Origin: Winogradskyella marina
GTDB lineage: Bacteria; Bacteroidota; Bacteroidia; Flavobacteriales; Flavobacteriaceae
DNA length: 64,000 bases
Direction of reading: 5' to 3'
NCBI RefSeq assembly: GCF_015645385.1
Contig: NZ_JADOET010000006.1
Location: 1 to 64,000 of the forward strand
Positions 54,448 through 63,964 of this stretch are shown piece by piece; the first letter of the stretch is position 1, and the number at the start of each line of letters is the position of its first letter. A program made the position numbers and the translations under genes. The notes beneath the pieces were generated by a model. The model worked only from the letters and a program-made list of their open reading frames with translations, searched no databases and was not told the origin of the DNA.

Positions 54448-55562
54448 TCTTTATCTATTGAATTTAGCGCGTAAATAGCAAAACTCCCTAACCAATGTCC
54501 ACCTTCGTAACTATCTTCAACAATTCCTGGCAGTGAATGATTAATGTGCTTGTTTGCCAAATTCTGAAGATGCTGATATTCTGGCAAATCTTTAGCCACA
54601 TAGTTTAAACTCCATGCTCTCGAAAAATTAACACCATCCAAATGCACTAATTTACCATCCGTTCTATCAGACACTTCTCCAACCGACCAATCGAAATCTT
54701 TAGCCTTTAATTCTGGTAGAAAATCATTTAGCCAGTCTTTAAAATCCTCTTTTTCTAAAACACGCTTCATTAATGCCGCTTCTTCCAAACAAGGGGATAA
54801 AAAATCGAATCCACTTGGCTCCCAAGCTATAGGGCAATCCTGATCGTTATAATAAAAGTCTTTTGCTCTATTTTCAATTACAGTTTTTAATTCTGTTTGC
54901 TCCACTGCAACCGCATAATCGTAGGCAAAACTCAATCCAAACGCCGTATTTGTATGCTCACCAACACGTATTGGATACTTTAGTTTTGGCAAAAATTCAA
55001 TGTAATTTGCTATTATTAAATTTGTTAAAGGCATAAGATTTCCTTCTAATTCTCGAGCAATATCGCTATCCCAAGTATGCAATTCTTCCGCCAATTTTAA
55101 TAACCACGCCCAACCGTAAGTCCGCTCATAAGACGCGTTGTGTTCGCCTTTAAAGTACAGTATTTCCTGTTCGATGTTTTCTTTTGAAATATTTTGAAGC
55201 AACTGTTGTTCAATAGCTTCTCTTTGCTCCAACTCTGGAAACTGTTTTAGTAAACTCACCAAACTCCAATGACCATGCACTGCCGAATGCCAATCGAAAC
55301 AACCATAAAACACAGGATGCAATTCTTTTGGTGATTTTAAATCTGCAGCACTACCAATAGTTTGACCAAGCTTATTTGGGTATTCTACGTTAATACAGTT
55401 TATTGGCAACTGCGCTAAATGATTCGCTTGAGCCAAATTTAAAGTCGGAGTTTCTACGATTTCAACCTCTTGAATAGTTGATTCTTCTGTAGTTTGTTTT
55501 TCTTTTGGATTATTACAACTGAATGCTAAAAGAATAAAGGCTAATGTGTATAATTTTTTCAT
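54444..55562 (-). CDS. DUF2891-family lipoprotein
   Basis: A 372-residue lipoprotein: MKKLYTLAFILLAFSC with an AFSC lipobox (Cys16), then an alpha-helical DUF2891 domain (HPVFYGCFDWHSAVHGHWSL, GEHTNTAFGLSFAYDYA, WEPSGFDFLSPCLEEA and GSFAIYAL at the C-terminus), an alpha/alpha-barrel-like pattern. Function of the family is unknown; several conserved His, Asp and Glu residues suggest an enzyme. First gene of the pxp operon, overlapping the Nramp-like gene by 4 bp. Confidence 0.82.
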   Translation of the reverse strand: MKKLYTLAFILLAFSCNNPKEKQTTEESTIQEVEIVETPTLNLAQANHLAQLPINCINVEYPNKLGQTIGSAADLKSPKELHPVFYGCFDWHSAVHGHWSLVSLLKQFPELEQREAIEQQLLQNISKENIEQEILYFKGEHNASYERTYGWAWLLKLAEELHTWDSDIARELEGNLMPLTNLIIANYIEFLPKLKYPIRVGEHTNTAFGLSFAYDYAVAVEQTELKTVIENRAKDFYYNDQDCPIAWEPSGFDFLSPCLEEAALMKRVLEKEDFKDWLNDFLPELKAKDFDWSVGEVSDRTDGKLVHLDGVNFSRAWSLNYVAKDLPEYQHLQNLANKHINHSLPGIVEDSYEGGHWLGSFAIYALNSIDKE

Positions 55563-55681
55563 GTGTTATTTATGTATTAAAAATAAAGCTATTTTGAAGA
55601 CAAATGCTTCTCAAGCTAAAATAAAAAAATGTTTTGCTTTAGCTATTGCCTAAAATGATTTACTGGCTTATTAAATTAGAG

Positions 55682-55701
55682 ATTCCTGTGCCTACAGGAA
55701 T
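55682..55701. repeat. 8-bp hairpin at the comM 3' end
   Basis: ATTCCTGT / ACAGGAAT stem with a GCCT loop, 4 bp from the comM stop codon. Resembles the arms of dispersed GATTCCTG-type palindromes; no T run, so termination is uncertain. Confidence 0.4.
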
Positions 55702-55704
55702 TGA

Positions 55705-57243
55705 TCAACCTAACCACCCCTCACGATCTAAACTACGATACTGAATCGCCTCACTAATATGAGCACCAGAAAGGTCATCCGCACCCTCTAAATCGGCTAT
55801 AGTTCTCGCTACTTTCAGAATTCTATCATAAGCTCTCGCTGACAAGTTTAAGCGCTCCATTGCTGATTTTAAAAGCAACATTGACGCTTCATCTAGCTTA
55901 CAATAGTTTCGAATTTGCTTTGTACTCATCTGCGCATTGTAATGGATATTATCTAAACCTATAAATCGTTCGGTTTGTCGCTCCCTTGCTTTGGTCACGC
56001 GTTTTCTAATCTCTACAGACGATTCACCATTACCCTCATCAGCTAATTTTTCAAAAGGCACAGGTGTGACTTCAATATGAATATCAATACGGTCTAAAAG
56101 TGGCCCAGAGATTTTTCCCATATAACGTTGCATTTCGGCAGGAGATGATGTTATTGGCGCATCAGGATCGTTAAAAAAGCCGCTTGGACTTGGATTCATA
56201 CTGGCTACCAACATAAAAGATGATGGATACGTCACCGTGAATTTTGCTCTAGAAATGGTTACTTCACGATCTTCAAGAGGTTGACGCATGACTTCTAAAA
56301 CCTCACGTTTAAATTCTGGCAATTCATCTAAAAACAACACACCGTTATGTGATAGGGAAATTTCACCTGGCTGTGGGTAACTTCCGCCGCCAACTAAGGC
56401 TACATTTGATATGGTGTGATGCGGACTTCTAAACGGTCGTTGTGCCATTAAACCCGTATGCGCTTTTACTCTTCCAACCACGGAATGTATTTTTGTTGTT
56501 TCTAAAGCTTCGTGTAAGGTCATTGGTGGTAAAATACTCGGTAAGCGTTTTGCTAACATGGTTTTTCCCGAACCAGGTGGACCTATTAAAATAATATTAT
56601 GTCCGCCTGCTGCTGCGATTTCCATACAGCGTTTTATAGATTCTTGACCTTTGACATCTGCAAAATCGAACTCAGGAAAATCTAAACTTTTATAAAATTC
56701 TTCTCGCGTGTTAATTATAGTTTGCTCTAGTGTTTCGCCTTTATCAAAATGATTAATGACCTGCATTATGTTTTCAACTCCAAAAACCTCAATCTCATCA
56801 ACAATAGCAGCTTCTTTGGCATTCTGAACGGGAAGGATAATATGCTTAAACCCTTCTTCTCTCGCTTTTACAGCGATGGGTAGCGCACCTTTAAATGGCT
56901 GCAAACTTCCATCTAAGGACAATTCCCCCATAATAAGATAATCCTCTAAGTTTTCCGCTTTAATTTGATTAGATGCTGCTAAAATCCCTATGGCTAAAGT
57001 TAAATCGTAAGCCGAGCCTTCTTTTCTTAAATCGGCAGGAGCCATATTAATGGTAATCTTTTTTCCTGGAATTCGGTAACCGTTATTTTGAAGTGCTGCT
57101 GCTATTCTATAATTACTTTCCTTTATGGCATTATCAGGAAGTCCTACTAAATGGTAACCAACACCTTTATCTACATTTACCTCAACAGTTATAGTTGAGG
57201 CCTCTACACCGAAGACAGCACTTGCGAATACTTTTTTTAGCAT
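55705..57243 (-). CDS. YifB/ComM-family AAA+ Mg-chelatase-like ATPase
   Basis: A 512-residue protein with an N-terminal ChlI-like domain (about 1-165, VEVNVDKGVGYHLVGLPDNAIKES), Walker A GPPGSGKTMLAKRLPSILPP (from about 219), Walker B LFLDELPEF, and the C-terminal Mg_chelatase_C region. ComM in other bacteria is a branch-migration helicase helping natural transformation; that role here is inferred. Monocistronic, complete. Confidence 0.93.
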   Translation of the reverse strand: MLKKVFASAVFGVEASTITVEVNVDKGVGYHLVGLPDNAIKESNYRIAAALQNNGYRIPGKKITINMAPADLRKEGSAYDLTLAIGILAASNQIKAENLEDYLIMGELSLDGSLQPFKGALPIAVKAREEGFKHIILPVQNAKEAAIVDEIEVFGVENIMQVINHFDKGETLEQTIINTREEFYKSLDFPEFDFADVKGQESIKRCMEIAAAGGHNIILIGPPGSGKTMLAKRLPSILPPMTLHEALETTKIHSVVGRVKAHTGLMAQRPFRSPHHTISNVALVGGGSYPQPGEISLSHNGVLFLDELPEFKREVLEVMRQPLEDREVTISRAKFTVTYPSSFMLVASMNPSPSGFFNDPDAPITSSPAEMQRYMGKISGPLLDRIDIHIEVTPVPFEKLADEGNGESSVEIRKRVTKARERQTERFIGLDNIHYNAQMSTKQIRNYCKLDEASMLLLKSAMERLNLSARAYDRILKVARTIADLEGADDLSGAHISEAIQYRSLDREGWLG

Positions 57244-57290
57244 AAACGATTAGTTTTCTTAAAAGTAAGAAAATCAGCGCAATAAAAAAG

Positions 57291-57315
57291 CCTTTCAAAA
57301 TTATATCTTGAAAGG
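57291..57315 (-). terminator. Probable terminator after the FG-GAP protein gene
   Basis: CCTTTCAA (57291-57298) and TTGAAAGG (57308-57315) form an 8-bp stem with a 9-base loop, followed on the minus strand by T residues, 28 bp after the stop codon at 57343. Confidence 0.75.
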
Positions 57316-57342
57316 TTTTGTGTTCTATTAAAATATTTAGAC

Positions 57343-60300
57343 TTAATTTTTAATAAACTTTTTAGTCATTTTTGTATCACCAGATTGAATCTCTAAGAAA
57401 TAAACTCCTTTTATTAAACTTGAAACATCTAAACTGTATTCTAGGTTAGATAATTCAATTTCATTTAACGTTCTACCATTAATATCAATAACAGCTAATC
57501 TATCAATAATTTTATTTGATGCGATTACTAATTTGTTGTTTGTCGGATTTGGATATAGTTGAATAGTTTGTGTATTAAACTCACCAATCCTCAAAGTTTC
57601 AACAACTTCAGTATTTACTGTATTCGTCGTAATTGGTGGATTAAAATCGAAAAATATATCAGCCGTTCCGCTAATGATATCACCAACTTCTACATTACTT
57701 TTTGGCTTAATTTTGTAAGCAATGTAACCATGAGAATTAGGTTCGTCATTGGTACTATCCGCCAAATTGATGTTATTGAATATAAAGCTGACATCGGTTT
57801 CGTCCATTATCTCTACTCTACCTACATGACTTAAACTTTCCAATTGCATCGTGGTCCAATCTAATTTATCATCTAAAATATGTTCTACGCTTACGTTGAT
57901 GGCACTTGCTGTTCCTGTATTTTGAAAACGGATTAAATAGTGTAGATATTTGTCCGCTTCTTCAATAGTGATTTCGTCGCCTTCTAAAACTGTGATGTCG
58001 TTTGGGTCGTAGGAACCGATTACGGTTTGCTCTAAAGTGAATACGTTATCTTCTTCTGTTTCGTCACCAGAAACTGGATTTATGGTTGCTGTTGATACAA
58101 GAATATCATCAATATTTGTTGTTGGTGGTGCAAAAACGTTGAATTCTAAATCTATGGTTCTTGTTTCAAAAGGGTTTAAGTCTGTAAAATCGAAGTTTAG
58201 TGCGTTTGTTGTTTGAGAAGCGGTGGTTTCACTTGCGTTTAAAAAGTTTAGTTTTGATTCGTCGAACTCAAAAACCACAGAACCACTTAATTGGGTTGTA
58301 CCGATGTTGTTGTAAACTATTTGGTAGGTAGTGTTAAAACCTGGTCTTGGGTCATTTATAGATGGGTAAATACTTATGTTAATATCATTAATCAGCTGAT
58401 TAGGTTCTAAACAAAAATTTGCTGTGTCAACATTTCCTAATCCAGAGTAATTGAAACTATATAATATTGGAGATGCTGTAAAATATGGAGGTAAGTTATC
58501 TCCAATAGTAACTGTAAAATTACCAGAATTTACAGGTATTTGATAATAACCATTGGCTAAAGTAAATGTTCCAAAACTTACAGATTCATTATTCGCTGCT
58601 ACTAGAATGTTTGGATAATAAGCATCTAATTCATCACAGCCATCACTATTAACATCTACTTGAATAGTTCCGTTAATTTCATTACCTAAAACACCTAAGT
58701 TTTTGTATATTGATAATTTACCAAATCTACCTGAAATTACATCCATATCGCCATCTCCATTAATATCTGCAACATTCACAAAGGTATTTGAGTTATTTGA
58801 ATCTATAACTAAACGTGTATTATTAAAATTACCCATGCCGTCAATATTTTCAAACCAACTCATAAACATATCGGTACCATAATTAGAACCACTCGAAATA
58901 ACGTCTAAGTCACCATCATTATCCATATCGGCAATATCAAAAGAATCTTCTCCTAAGGAAGTTACTATAAATCGTTGTTCCCCAAAACTACCCTGCCCAT
59001 CTAAGTTCTCTAACCACGAAATCGAATCTTGAATTTGATAACCACCTTCAGTATTTGTAGAGAAAATAATATCCATATCTCCATCATTATCCATGTCTTC
59101 AGCAGAAATATCCTTAATCAACTCTAAGTTAGATAAAATCGACTGCAGATCGCCAAAATTACCTTGACCATCTAAATTTTCAAGCCAGATTAATGTATTA
59201 TGTTTAGCAATTAGAATATCCAAGTCGTCATCACCATCGATATCCACAGGCAAAACATACCTAGAACTATTAGAATTCCAGTCAAGAATTTGTGCTTCAC
59301 TAAAATCACCAAGTCCATCCAAGTTTTCATACCAAGCAACTTTACTGTTACCAGCTGATGATGCAACCACATCTAAATCACCATCACCATCAAAATCAGC
59401 TGCTTTTACATTTTTCGCAATACTTTTTACATCATCAATAACTTGTTGATCACCAAAATTACCAAGACCATCTAAATTTTCATGCCATACTATAAAGCCT
59501 TGTTGGTTGGTAAGGGATAAAATATCTAAATCACCGTCACCATCAATATCGACGGCCTCTGCAAAAGCGGAATTGAAACCTACAATTTGCTTAAATCCAA
59601 ATCTACCTTGACCGTCTAAATTTTCATACCATGATAAATCTTCTTCTGCGCAAAGAATATCTAAATCGCCATCACCATCCAAATCCTTTGCAGTTGCATA
59701 ATTAGAATTACCTATGTAACTAAATGAAATGGAAATAAATTCCCAAAATTCACTTTGTTCGTTATTGTTTTTAAACCAACCAATTTTATCATCAGATCTT
59801 GAAACAAAAAACACGTCCTTATTACCATCATTGTCAGCATCAGCAACAACTAGTTCTGTGGTTGGATTATTTGGAGAAGTAATAAATTCATAATCTCCAA
59901 AACCGTTTTGTTCACCCAAATTTTTATACCACCTCAAACGATCTGTCGTCGGTATTATAATATCCTCAAAACCATCATCATCTATATCTGATAAAACTAT
60001 TTTACCAAAACCAGAAGTTACGTAACTAACTAGCATACTTTCAAAATTTCCTTGTCCATCTAGATTTTCAAATAAGTAAATTCGGTCGGAAGATGATGCT
60101 AAAACATCCATATCACCATCATTATCGATATCAGAAACTTGCCAATACTTAAAAGATGTATAAGAAAGTGTGTTTGAAATATTATTTTCAGTAAAATCTC
60201 CTAAACCATCTGTATTCTCATACCAAGAAACATGTTGCCCTAAAGATGACCTTGAGATTACATCTAAATCACCATCATTATCAAAATCTGAAACATCAAT

Positions 60301-60879
60301 ATTACCATTAGAAGACTCAGTGGATACTATTATATTAGATTCACTAAAATTACCCATACCGTCTAGGTTCTCGTACCACACAAGATAATCTTCTTCCTTC
60401 GAAATTATATCCAAATCACCATCTGCATCGATATCTGCAGTATAAATCGATTCAACACCCAAAGCTGTGCTAGAAATGCTCTCTTGTGAACTAAAACTAC
60501 CCTGGCCATCTGTATTTTTATAAACTGCAATTTTATTACCCTCTGACGAATAAGATAAAACATCTATATCTCCATCTCCATCAATATCCGCTGGAAATAT
60601 AAGACTATCAAAATATATGGATTCGTTTACAGCAATAATTTGTTGCAATCCGAAATAACCTAGACCATTAATACTATCATACCAAAAGATTTCATCATCG
60701 GTAGATGACGCCGAAAGCAAATCTAAATCACCATCTCCATCAATATCAACTAAAAATAAAGAATTGGGTGCATTAACACCTAATTCTTCTTCTGCAAGAA
60801 CTGTTGGATAGAAACCAATCTGCCCAAAACCAAACTGCAAACAAAAAACCAAAATAAGGGTAACGTAAAACTGTTTCAT
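57343..60879 (-). CDS. T9SS-secreted FG-GAP/VCBS repeat protein
   Basis: A 1178-residue secreted protein: signal peptide (1-19), then 14 tandem FG-GAP/VCBS repeats of about 50 residues spanning about 35-745. Most carry a DxDGDGDxD-type calcium site followed by a WYENLDG segment. After an Ig-like prealbumin segment come a CARDB/DUF11-like region (about 830-1095, with DPNDITVLEGD) and a C-terminal T9SS type A sorting domain (about 1105-1178, LYPNPTNNKL). It should fold as calcium-binding beta propellers on the cell surface and may bind glycans or proteins. No enzyme motif is seen. Confidence 0.92.
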   Translation of the reverse strand: MKQFYVTLILVFCLQFGFGQIGFYPTVLAEEELGVNAPNSLFLVDIDGDGDLDLLSASSTDDEIFWYDSINGLGYFGLQQIIAVNESIYFDSLIFPADIDGDGDIDVLSYSSEGNKIAVYKNTDGQGSFSSQESISSTALGVESIYTADIDADGDLDIISKEEDYLVWYENLDGMGNFSESNIIVSTESSNGNIDVSDFDNDGDLDVISRSSLGQHVSWYENTDGLGDFTENNISNTLSYTSFKYWQVSDIDNDGDMDVLASSSDRIYLFENLDGQGNFESMLVSYVTSGFGKIVLSDIDDDGFEDIIIPTTDRLRWYKNLGEQNGFGDYEFITSPNNPTTELVVADADNDGNKDVFFVSRSDDKIGWFKNNNEQSEFWEFISISFSYIGNSNYATAKDLDGDGDLDILCAEEDLSWYENLDGQGRFGFKQIVGFNSAFAEAVDIDGDGDLDILSLTNQQGFIVWHENLDGLGNFGDQQVIDDVKSIAKNVKAADFDGDGDLDVVASSAGNSKVAWYENLDGLGDFSEAQILDWNSNSSRYVLPVDIDGDDDLDILIAKHNTLIWLENLDGQGNFGDLQSILSNLELIKDISAEDMDNDGDMDIIFSTNTEGGYQIQDSISWLENLDGQGSFGEQRFIVTSLGEDSFDIADMDNDGDLDVISSGSNYGTDMFMSWFENIDGMGNFNNTRLVIDSNNSNTFVNVADINGDGDMDVISGRFGKLSIYKNLGVLGNEINGTIQVDVNSDGCDELDAYYPNILVAANNESVSFGTFTLANGYYQIPVNSGNFTVTIGDNLPPYFTASPILYSFNYSGLGNVDTANFCLEPNQLINDINISIYPSINDPRPGFNTTYQIVYNNIGTTQLSGSVVFEFDESKLNFLNASETTASQTTNALNFDFTDLNPFETRTIDLEFNVFAPPTTNIDDILVSTATINPVSGDETEEDNVFTLEQTVIGSYDPNDITVLEGDEITIEEADKYLHYLIRFQNTGTASAINVSVEHILDDKLDWTTMQLESLSHVGRVEIMDETDVSFIFNNINLADSTNDEPNSHGYIAYKIKPKSNVEVGDIISGTADIFFDFNPPITTNTVNTEVVETLRIGEFNTQTIQLYPNPTNNKLVIASNKIIDRLAVIDINGRTLNEIELSNLEYSLDVSSLIKGVYFLEIQSGDTKMTKKFIKN

Positions 60880-60903
60880 ATATATAAATTTATAATCGGT
60901 AAA

Positions 60904-61872
60904 TTAACTCTTCTCAACATCATTAACAAACTCCAAAGCACGCTGCTCATTATAATACACCTTCCCTTTTTGAATAAACCCAACATGCCCACCATATTTG
61001 GGCATTTCTAAAAATACATTAGAATTCTGTTTCGCTTCTTTTACAGGGTAGCATTCGGCTGATAAAAAGGAATCGTTTAGTGCATTAATAATTAAGGATG
61101 GTATTTTAATATTTGGCAAGAATTGCAGACAACTCGCTTTCTCGTAATAGTCTAACGCATCCTTAAAACCATGTGCTTTTGACGTATAAACATCGTCAAA
61201 ATCAATTAAAGCTTTAATTGAATCAAAATCCGTAACTGATATACTATTAGGAAATTGCTCTAATTTCGGTTTTAACTTATCTTTTAAATGCGCTAAGAAT
61301 CGAATCGCGTAATGTTTGTTTTTAAAACTCATTAATTCTCCACACGACCCTCTTAAATCGCAAGGTGTTGATACCGCAATTACAGACTTTAATTCCTTAG
61401 GAAGTGCTCTACCTTCTCCAACATATTTTAATACCATATTAGCTCCTAAACTAATGCCTTTGATATAGATTTCATCGTATTGACCTTTTGATAAAACATG
61501 TTGCACTACGGCATCTAAATCTTCTGTAGCTCCAGAATGATAACTTCTAAATAACAAATTAGGTTCACCACTACAACTTCTGAAATTTACAGCGCAAGCA
61601 TCGATACCGTTTTCATTAAATAGTTTTGCAGCACCTGTAATATACGGACGCTGAGCACTGCCTTCTAAACCGTGCAGCAGAATAATGACTTTATTAGATT
61701 TTTCTTTCGCGTAGCTCCAATCTAGATCGAGAAAATCAGTATCCTCTAAAATGATACGTTCTCTAGTTTGTTCTACACCATTAACTTTTCGAGCTAAACC
61801 CGAAAAAACAGTAGACACAAAACTCTTTCTAGCCCAAAATGGTGGTTTGTAGGTGGATTCTATAATTGGCAT
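60904..61872 (-). CDS. YheT-like alpha/beta hydrolase
   Basis: A 322-residue alpha/beta-hydrolase of the YheT/UPF0017 (ABHD1/3) group: LLHGLEGSAQRPYI oxyanion region, nucleophile elbow KGISLGANM (Ser in GISLG), an aspartate in INALNDSFL and a histidine in KYGGHVGFI. It probably cleaves lipid or ester bonds; the substrate is unknown. Monocistronic, with a long repeat element behind its start. Confidence 0.88.
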   Translation of the reverse strand: MPIIESTYKPPFWARKSFVSTVFSGLARKVNGVEQTRERIILEDTDFLDLDWSYAKEKSNKVIILLHGLEGSAQRPYITGAAKLFNENGIDACAVNFRSCSGEPNLLFRSYHSGATEDLDAVVQHVLSKGQYDEIYIKGISLGANMVLKYVGEGRALPKELKSVIAVSTPCDLRGSCGELMSFKNKHYAIRFLAHLKDKLKPKLEQFPNSISVTDFDSIKALIDFDDVYTSKAHGFKDALDYYEKASCLQFLPNIKIPSLIINALNDSFLSAECYPVKEAKQNSNVFLEMPKYGGHVGFIQKGKVYYNEQRALEFVNDVEKS

Positions 61873-61919
61873 TATCCGTATTCTGTATTTAGTTTTTTAA
61901 TAAAGTGGTTATGCTATAC

Positions 61920-62033
61920 GTCAGTTCGAGTGCAATTGACTTTTTTCAATTTTGTATCGAGAACTATTTAAAGCATTTATGACTAAAGACTTCTCGATAC
62001 AATTTTTCATGCTTCGAAATCACCCGAAGTGAC
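61920..62033. repeat. Nested palindromic dispersed repeat
   Basis: A 114-bp unit with two nested inverted repeats: an outer 13-bp pair GTCAGTTCGAGTG (61920-61932) and CACCCGAAGTGAC (62021-62033) with two mismatches, and an inner perfect 12-bp pair TTGTATCGAGAA (61952-61963) and TTCTCGATACAA (61991-62002). One arm recurs near 28917. It fits the palindromic intergenic repeats of flavobacteria. Confidence 0.65.
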
Positions 62034-62056
62034 AACTATGATGTGATTGTTATACA

Positions 62057-63964
62057 TTACTTAAGCACAGTAAACTCTATTGATGAGTCATTAAACACCT
62101 TATGCGTTTGCTTTTTGAAATCACTTTCCTTCGCTTCAAATATATTATCTACGTAAGTCTGCGGATTGGCATCGATATACGGAAAGAATGTACTCTGTAC
62201 TTGCACTTGAATCTTATGTCCTTTTTTAAACGTGTGAAACACATCTTGCAACTTCAAATTAACTGCAGTTTTCTCATTTGGCACAAATGGTTCAGGCTGA
62301 GACATACTATTCCTAAAACGTCCTCTCAGGACTTCACTTCGCACCATCATGTGATAATTACTCAGTTTTAAATGATCCTGAACATCTGCTGTGTTTTTAG
62401 TATCCGACGGAAAAACGTCAATCACTTTTACTATCCAATCGGCCGCGGTTCCTGTGGTAGATACGTTTAGTTTTGCCAAAATATCACCTGCAAGTGTAAC
62501 GTCGTTTTCTAAAACTTCAGTTTCAAACGTTAGCACATCTGGTCGTCGAGATGAAAAACGCTGATCGTCAGTCATGAATTTTCGAGGTGTAAAACCTACT
62601 TTTATATCTTCGGTATATGGAACTGGTTTCTTAGGATCACTAACAAATTCAGAAGCAGCATACATTTTATTTGGCAGCTGTGTTAAACGTTCATAAGGCT
62701 GCATATAATAGTTTTCCTTAGTCGTGTTTTGAGGTGGCCAAGTGTCAAACGACTCCCAAGTTTTAGTTCCTGTGTTAAACATATACGCTTCTGGTAGCCC
62801 TGTTTCTCCAGTCGCTTCACCTTTTAAGAAATGATTAAAAAATTTAGTTTCAACATTTTTTTGAAAATCATCTGATAACTCATCTCCAAAATAGATATTC
62901 CCGACCACTTGTCTTTCGCTTCCTCTTGCCCAATCTCCATGACTCCAAGGTCCGAAAACCACCGTATTATAATTGTCACTATGTTTTTCTATGCTTTTAT
63001 ACGTACTGAATGGACCGTATAAATCTTCGGCATCAAACAAACCTCCAACAACCATTGTTGCTGGTTTTATATCTTTTAAATGTTGAATAATACCTCTACT
63101 CTGCCAAAATTCATCGTAAGTGACATGTGTTTTTATTTGTTCCATAAACACATTGGTACTATCATAAAATTTATTCAATTTACTTAAGGGTGTGTGATCT
63201 AAGAAAAACTGATGCTGATCTTCTGTGCCAAAATTCGGAAAACTATACCATGACTCAGTTGTTGGTTCATCTTTCATAGCACCAAATAATGCTGTTGCTC
63301 TCCAATAACTTAATAAGAACGCACCATTATGAATAAAATCATCAAAAAAGAAATCTCCAATACAAGCTTGTGGTGAAACCGCTTTTAAGGCAGGATGCGC
63401 ATCTAATAACGAATAGGTGGCATAAAATCCTGGATAAGAAATACCGTAAGTTCCAACATTACCATTATTGTTTTCTACATTGTTTACTAACCATTCAATA
63501 GTATCATAAGTATCACTGGCTTCATCAAATTGTGTTCCTGTTTTATTCGGGATATAAGCACGCATATTATCGTAAACGCCTTCACTATTCCAACGGCCTC
63601 GAACATCTTGATATACCATAATATTACCTTCTTCCATAAGGTATTTATTAGGGCCTATTTTAGATTTAAACTGATCCTCTCCATATGGTTTGCAACTGTA
63701 TGGCGTACGCATCATTAAAATCGGATAGGTTTTAGACGTATCTTTTGGGGCATAAATAGTCGTATGGAGTTTAATACCGTCTCGCATTTCTACCATAACC
63801 TCTTTTTTTGTGTAATGGTCTTGTGGATTATAGATATCTACAACCTCAACTATGGCAGGTTTTTCAATTGTTTTAAAGCCTTTATCCGAAGGCTTATCAA
63901 CTGATTTACAACTTGAAAATGCAATAATAAATAATAAGAAAAGGTAAATTCTTTGGAAAATCAT
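62057..63964 (-). CDS. CocE/NonD-family serine hydrolase lipoprotein
   Basis: A 635-residue lipoprotein: signal MIFQRIYLFLLFIIAFSSC with a FSSC lipobox (Cys19), then a CocE/PepX alpha/beta-hydrolase domain. The nucleophile is in GISYPGF, the acid in GGLFDAEDLYGP and the histidine in GPWSHGDW, completing the Ser-Asp-His triad. A C-terminal jelly-roll PepX_C domain (about 480-625) follows. The family cleaves X-Pro dipeptides or acyl/amide bonds. It probably acts in the periplasm or on the surface on peptides or esters. Confidence 0.9.
   Translation of the reverse strand: MIFQRIYLFLLFIIAFSSCKSVDKPSDKGFKTIEKPAIVEVVDIYNPQDHYTKKEVMVEMRDGIKLHTTIYAPKDTSKTYPILMMRTPYSCKPYGEDQFKSKIGPNKYLMEEGNIMVYQDVRGRWNSEGVYDNMRAYIPNKTGTQFDEASDTYDTIEWLVNNVENNNGNVGTYGISYPGFYATYSLLDAHPALKAVSPQACIGDFFFDDFIHNGAFLLSYWRATALFGAMKDEPTTESWYSFPNFGTEDQHQFFLDHTPLSKLNKFYDSTNVFMEQIKTHVTYDEFWQSRGIIQHLKDIKPATMVVGGLFDAEDLYGPFSTYKSIEKHSDNYNTVVFGPWSHGDWARGSERQVVGNIYFGDELSDDFQKNVETKFFNHFLKGEATGETGLPEAYMFNTGTKTWESFDTWPPQNTTKENYYMQPYERLTQLPNKMYAASEFVSDPKKPVPYTEDIKVGFTPRKFMTDDQRFSSRRPDVLTFETEVLENDVTLAGDILAKLNVSTTGTAADWIVKVIDVFPSDTKNTADVQDHLKLSNYHMMVRSEVLRGRFRNSMSQPEPFVPNEKTAVNLKLQDVFHTFKKGHKIQVQVQSTFFPYIDANPQTYVDNIFEAKESDFKKQTHKVFNDSSIEFTVLK

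Noticed and set aside
40947..60879. Two T9SS cargo proteins of exactly 1178 residues
   Set aside because: Their domains are unrelated apart from the C-terminal sorting signal; equal length is a coincidence.
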